A program made the translations under genes and the position numbers. From NCBI GenBank assembly GCA_001430745.1, contig KQ482042.1, positions 1,747,264-1,757,641 on the forward strand: DNA of 10,378 nucleotides, given 5' to 3'. Positions within the stretch are counted from its first letter, which is position 1. The number at the start of each line of letters is the position of its first letter. This stretch comes from Auxenochlorella pyrenoidosa. Lineage: Eukaryota; Chlorophyta; Trebouxiophyceae; Chlorellales; Chlorellaceae. Below are positions 7,182 through 10,378 of the stretch, piece after piece. Under the pieces are notes generated by a model. That model was not told where the DNA came from. It saw only the letters and a list, made by a program, of their open reading frames with translations, and ran no database searches.

Positions 7182-10101
7182 ATGAATTCGGCGATCGCGC
7201 CTCCTAGCGCGCTGGGACAGCCAGCGGGCGTCCCACCAGAGAAGGTGCGCGCTTGCCGGGTCCCGGGAGCTTGCTGCCGGAGATCGAGGCAGCAGGGGCT
7301 GATCGACATACGTTTTGACGCTCTCCGATCGCGCGCAACCCGCCACATGTGGCGCTGCCGACCCTCGCCTGCGTGCCGCCACCCGCCCTCGCCGTGCAGG
7401 CCAACCCGGAGGAGACATCCGCCTACTTTTCAGAGCTTCTGTCATACAGCCTGGAGCGGCTGGCCAAGGAGCCAGAGCTGCTGCGCGCCGACCAGGAGCA
7501 GCTGCGGCGACAGCTGCAGGACACGGCGGTGGGGCACTACCGCTCCTTTATCAACACGCAGAGCTGCCTGGGCGACCTGCAGGCGCAGCTGCGCGCCGCC
7601 ACAGGGCACCTGGACGACCTGGCGCACGACCTGCCCAAGCTGCAGGCAGCGTGCGACCGCTTCCGCCAGGACGCTGCCGCCATCGCCGGCAAGCGCGCCG
7701 ACCAACGCCAGTTGTATGGTGCGGCTGTTGGGGGCGTGGGATCTAGCAGGGAGTGCACTGCTTGTGTCTGGTTGCCGACCTGCACAAGGCGTCTGGGGTC
7801 TGTTTGTTGCCGATTCCAGTCGTACGCTCAGTTGATAAGAGCAGGTGCCATGCCAAGCCGCTCGGCTGCCTAGGTGTGCCTGCCCCCCTCCTTCCCAGCC
7901 TCCCGCCAGCCCTCCGTGCTGCGCCGCTCCGCAGGCGCTCACCCAACCGTGCTGGAGATTCTGGAGGTGCCGCAGCTAATGGACACCTGCTGCCGGTCAG
8001 GAAACTTTGACGAGGCTCTGGACCTGCGGGCGTTTGTCAACAAGGTGGGGTCTGCGTCGCAGCCTGCGGGCTGCTGGCCCACCGCATAAGGACACCAGAG
8101 GAACACCACATCTCGAACCTTCCTGTGCTCTGCCTTGCTGGCGCGCACGGTGTCCTGTCGTGCCGGCCCCGCGAGCACCTGCAGCCGCAACCCTGGGTCC
8201 CCTGCTGGCACCCGCCGCCGCAGGTCGCTGTGATGCATGGCGAGCTGCCGGTGGTGCAGCGGCTTGTGAGCGAGGTGGCGGGCGTGTCGGCCGACATGCT
8301 GGAGCAGCTGCTGCAGCGGCTGCAGGGCGCGATACAGCTGCCAGAGTGCCTGCGCATCATTGGGTACCTGCGCCGCCTGGCAGCCTTCCCCGGTAGGCTG
8401 AGGGCCAGGGGTGGTTGGCGCAGGGCCTGCTCGACGAGACATGAACGCATGCAGGCACGTGTTCAGTAACCTGGCGCCAGTGGCAGCTTGTCCCCTCGCT
8501 GGCACAGCCTCTTCTTGTTCCGTCCCTTCCTGGCCCAGCCTGCACCCCCCCGCCCGCCCCTCGGCCCCGAAACCGCAGAGCCAGAGCTGCGGCGCGCGTT
8601 CCTGCAGCGGCGCGAGGCCTGGGTTGCGGGGCTGGCCGCGGAGCTGGACGACGCACACCCCTACGAGTTCCTCAAGCGCCTGACCGACGTGTACCGCCTG
8701 CACCTGTTCGACGTGGTCATGCAGTACCGTGCCATCTTTGCCGACGACGGCGGGGAGCAGGCAAGCGCGGGGTGGGGGTGGGGGTGGGGGTGGGGGGGCT
8801 GCAGCGCGCAGAGGTTGGCAAGGTCCCGAGAAGCGCCGCACCGGCAGGAAGCGCACGGCAGGGGCGTGCTTGCAGGTTGGCCAGGCTGCGCAGCTGGGGC
8901 ATGGGGCATGGCAGATGGGGGGGATCCCAACCCCACGCTCACCTCCTGGTTTCTCTGCCGCAGGGAGGCAAGGGCCCACGTGACGGCGGCATCCTGTTCA
9001 CCTGGGCCCAGCGCCGCATTGCGGCCTACCTTGACGTGAGATCCGGCTGCGCCGCTTGGCTGCTGCACCCTGCTGTGGGGGCCTGCTTGCCACAGCATCA
9101 ACCTCACCTGCCGACATGTGCCTTGCCCCACCGCTTGCTGCCGCGCCCACACGCTGCCCCCTCCCTCCCCCTCTGCCTGCCGCCCAGGCGGTGCGCACCC
9201 ACCTGCCGCGCATCCAGGAGGGCGGCAGCCTGGCCAGCGTGCTGGACCATGCCATGTACTGCGGCGGCAGCCTGGGCCGAGTGGGCCTGGACTTCCGGCC
9301 GCTGCTGGCGCCGCTTTTTGAGCAGGCAGTGCTGGCAATGTTCAGCAAGGTGGGGAGCAGGGAGGAGGGGAGGTTGTGCAGGGTGCGGGTGCCCGTTTGG
9401 CTGGCGCCAACGAGTTGCAGCATTTTCTCTTGCCGCGTGCTGCATGCTTGATGGGGGGATGACCAGCGCCGCATGTGTGAAGCGTCAGAAGCTTGGGGTA
9501 TGCTGCACCACTCGGCCGCAAGCATCGTCCACGTCTCATGCCACGCCAAGTGCAGGCGATGGCAGCAGCCACCGAGTCGTTCCGCTCGCTGCTTGACTCG
9601 CACAAGTGGGCCACCAGCAGCCTGTCGGCTCGCAGCCGCAGCACCAGCGATGCCACCGCAGCAGCAGCCGCAGCGGGGTCAGAAGGAGGCGGGGATGCAT
9701 CGGCAGCAGGGCAGGCAGGTGGCGCGCCACCTGGCATGCCGCTGCAGGCGCTGGCCGACCACGTGCCCCTGGCAGTCTTTGCCAACGGCCTGCTGGCGGC
9801 GTTCAACGAGCTGCGGCACTGCGCGCCTCTGTCGCTGCGGCAGCCTGTGGCGGCAGAGCTGCAGGCCTCGCTGCTGGCTGTGTCCTCCGGGCTGGCCCAC
9901 TACGGCCTGACCCGCTCCCTGGGCGAGGCGGAGCAGGTTGCCTTTGACGCCGCCTGCAGGGCCCACACCGCCACCCTCACGCCCCACATCTGCTCTTGCT
10001 TTGAACGCATATACGCCGGCGGAGCTGTGCTGGTGGATGCGCGCGCCGTGGCGCAGCCGCTGGTCGACATGGCCGCGCAGCGCGAGGCGGCGGGCAGCTG
10101 A
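7182..10101 (+). CDS. COG8: Conserved oligomeric Golgi complex subunit 8 (COG8, Dor1-like), 8 exons
   Basis: COG8 belongs to lobe B of the eight-subunit COG complex, a peripheral Golgi tether that captures intra-Golgi retrograde vesicles and keeps glycosyltransferases in place. The spliced product is 540 aa, slightly shorter than plant (about 570) and human (612) proteins. Diagnostic stretches in order: [20 protein letters not shown] (from about 30), VGHYRSFI (about 65), [15 protein letters not shown] (about 131), [13 protein letters not shown] (about 149), [15 protein letters not shown] (about 201), [13 protein letters not shown] (about 224), [16 protein letters not shown] (about 262), [13 protein letters not shown] (about 288), [16 protein letters not shown] (about 315), [17 protein letters not shown] (about 337) and PLAVFANGL with [11 protein letters not shown] (430-453). 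The Dor1 region covers roughly 30-365. Residues 380-420 form an Ala/Gly/Ser-rich linker between conserved blocks. The first coding exon is short (21 codons) and weakly conserved, so the start is the least certain part. Confidence 0.95.
8761..8963 (+). other. COG8: COG8 intron 5, apparent GC-AG intron
   Basis: The exon ends ...F-A-D-D-G-G-E-Q with CAG, followed by GCAAGC, a classic GC donor core. The acceptor is CTCTGCCGCAG before GGAGGCAAGG (G-G-K-G), and both sides are phase 0. Every GT just downstream (8772, 8778, 8784, 8790) would leave the exon in phase 2, which fits none of the nearby acceptors. The joined peptide matches the conserved block between the YRAIFADD and GGILFTWA segments of the family. 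Confidence 0.8.
8769..8798 (+). repeat. G-quadruplex motif (five G tracts, single-T loops) in COG8 intron 5
   Basis: Tracts of 4, 5, 5, 5 and 7 G are separated by single T residues on the sense strand, starting 8 bases after the splice donor. This is an ideal motif for a very stable parallel quadruplex in the nascent RNA or in the non-template DNA strand. It is also a six-base tandem repeat (TGGGGG), so it may vary in length. Confidence 0.85.
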
Positions 10102-10378
10102 GGAGCCACGGTGTTGCCAGCAGGTGCACGCCTGCTTGGCATGCTGTCTTCTGGCCCCGAGTGTAAGCCGGCAGGCCGGCCAGCAGCCTTGTGCTGGTGC
10201 CAATCCCCACAGGTGTACCAGCAGAGTGCCATCTAGCAGCTCACGTAGGGTTGCCATGCTGGCAAGGTTAAAAACAAGTTGCACGGCACAAGAGCATGGA
10301 TGTGTAGCACACATGCCAAAAGGATGGGTTGCGCCCCTTGGCTGGGGCCTTGCTGCTACCGCAGTATGCTGGCAGAGG
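10102..10378. other. COG8 3' UTR and unassigned downstream sequence
   Basis: The COG8 3' UTR runs to just past the TGTAA at 10162-10166. Beyond it are a GC-rich palindromic patch (GCCGGC with GGCCGGCC, about 10167-10181) and a small perfect inverted repeat with a 6-bp stem and 3-base loop at 10300-10314. Open frames here on the minus strand show no algal-gene features or family resemblance. No start or end of the next gene can be placed. Confidence 0.5.
10162..10166 (+). terminator. COG8: Polyadenylation signal TGTAA for COG8
   Basis: TGTAA begins 61 bp after the COG8 TGA and is the expected chlorophyte poly(A) element. Cleavage is predicted around 10177-10190, giving a short 3' UTR. Confidence 0.7.

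Larger units (their letters stand above)
7182..10101 (+). other. COG8: Exon map of the COG8 gene (coding parts)
   Basis: Exons: 7182-7244, 7400-7718, 7935-8044, 8224-8392, 8579-8760, 8964-9035, 9188-9349 and 9556-10101 (stop TGA at 10099-10101). Total is 1623 nt, or 540 codons plus stop. Introns are 152-216 bp. Phase 1 applies after exons 2 and 4 and phase 0 elsewhere, and all acceptors agree. Six introns are GT-AG; intron 5 (8761-8963) appears to be GC-AG. Confidence 0.88.

Noticed and set aside
9679..10314. 211-codon minus-strand open frame opposite the last COG8 exon
   Set aside because: It is antisense to well-conserved COG8 codons and is open only because of the high GC content. It has no recognisable domain.

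Overview
The window looks like nuclear DNA of a green alga, most likely a Chlorella-like trebouxiophyte. This is inferred from four things: very GC-rich coding sequence with G/C at third codon positions, many short introns (about 136 to 281 bp) with donors such as GTGCGC, GTGAGG and GTGGGC, the chlorophyte polyadenylation word TGTAA after two of the three stop codons, and two proteins whose closest resemblance by eye is to land-plant and animal orthologues. There is no sign of a bacterial operon, plasmid, virus, CRISPR array or intact mobile element.

Layout, left to right. (1) 2-118, plus strand: the last 38 codons of a gene whose body lies outside the window; it ends in a hydrophobic membrane segment with a short basic tail. 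(2) 119-625: a convergent intergenic region holding the TGTAA signal of gene 1 and the unassigned 3' end of gene 2. (3) 626-6936, minus strand: a complete 15-exon gene for CAP-G, the HEAT-repeat subunit of condensin I (1153 aa in my reconstruction). (4) 6937-7181: a 245-bp divergent promoter region shared by genes 2 and 3. (5) 7182-10101, plus strand: a complete 8-exon gene for COG8, a subunit of the conserved oligomeric Golgi tethering complex (540 aa). (6) 10102-10378: the COG8 3' UTR with a TGTAA signal, then unassigned sequence.

Both multi-exon models were built by hand from splice consensus, reading phase and remembered family alignments. Every junction keeps phase, and the summed coding lengths (3462 and 1623 nt) are exact multiples of three. 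The two full genes serve unrelated housekeeping tasks, mitotic chromosome compaction and Golgi retrograde trafficking. Their head-to-head arrangement suggests shared promoter space rather than a joint pathway.

I see no undescribed biological system here. The items most worth a second look are two apparent GC-AG introns, one in each gene, a very strong G-quadruplex motif beside one of them, G-rich and C-rich intron ends including a run of 21 G, two long CAP-G introns that are stop-free and a multiple of three, and an unexpected Cys/His cluster at the CAP-G C-terminus.
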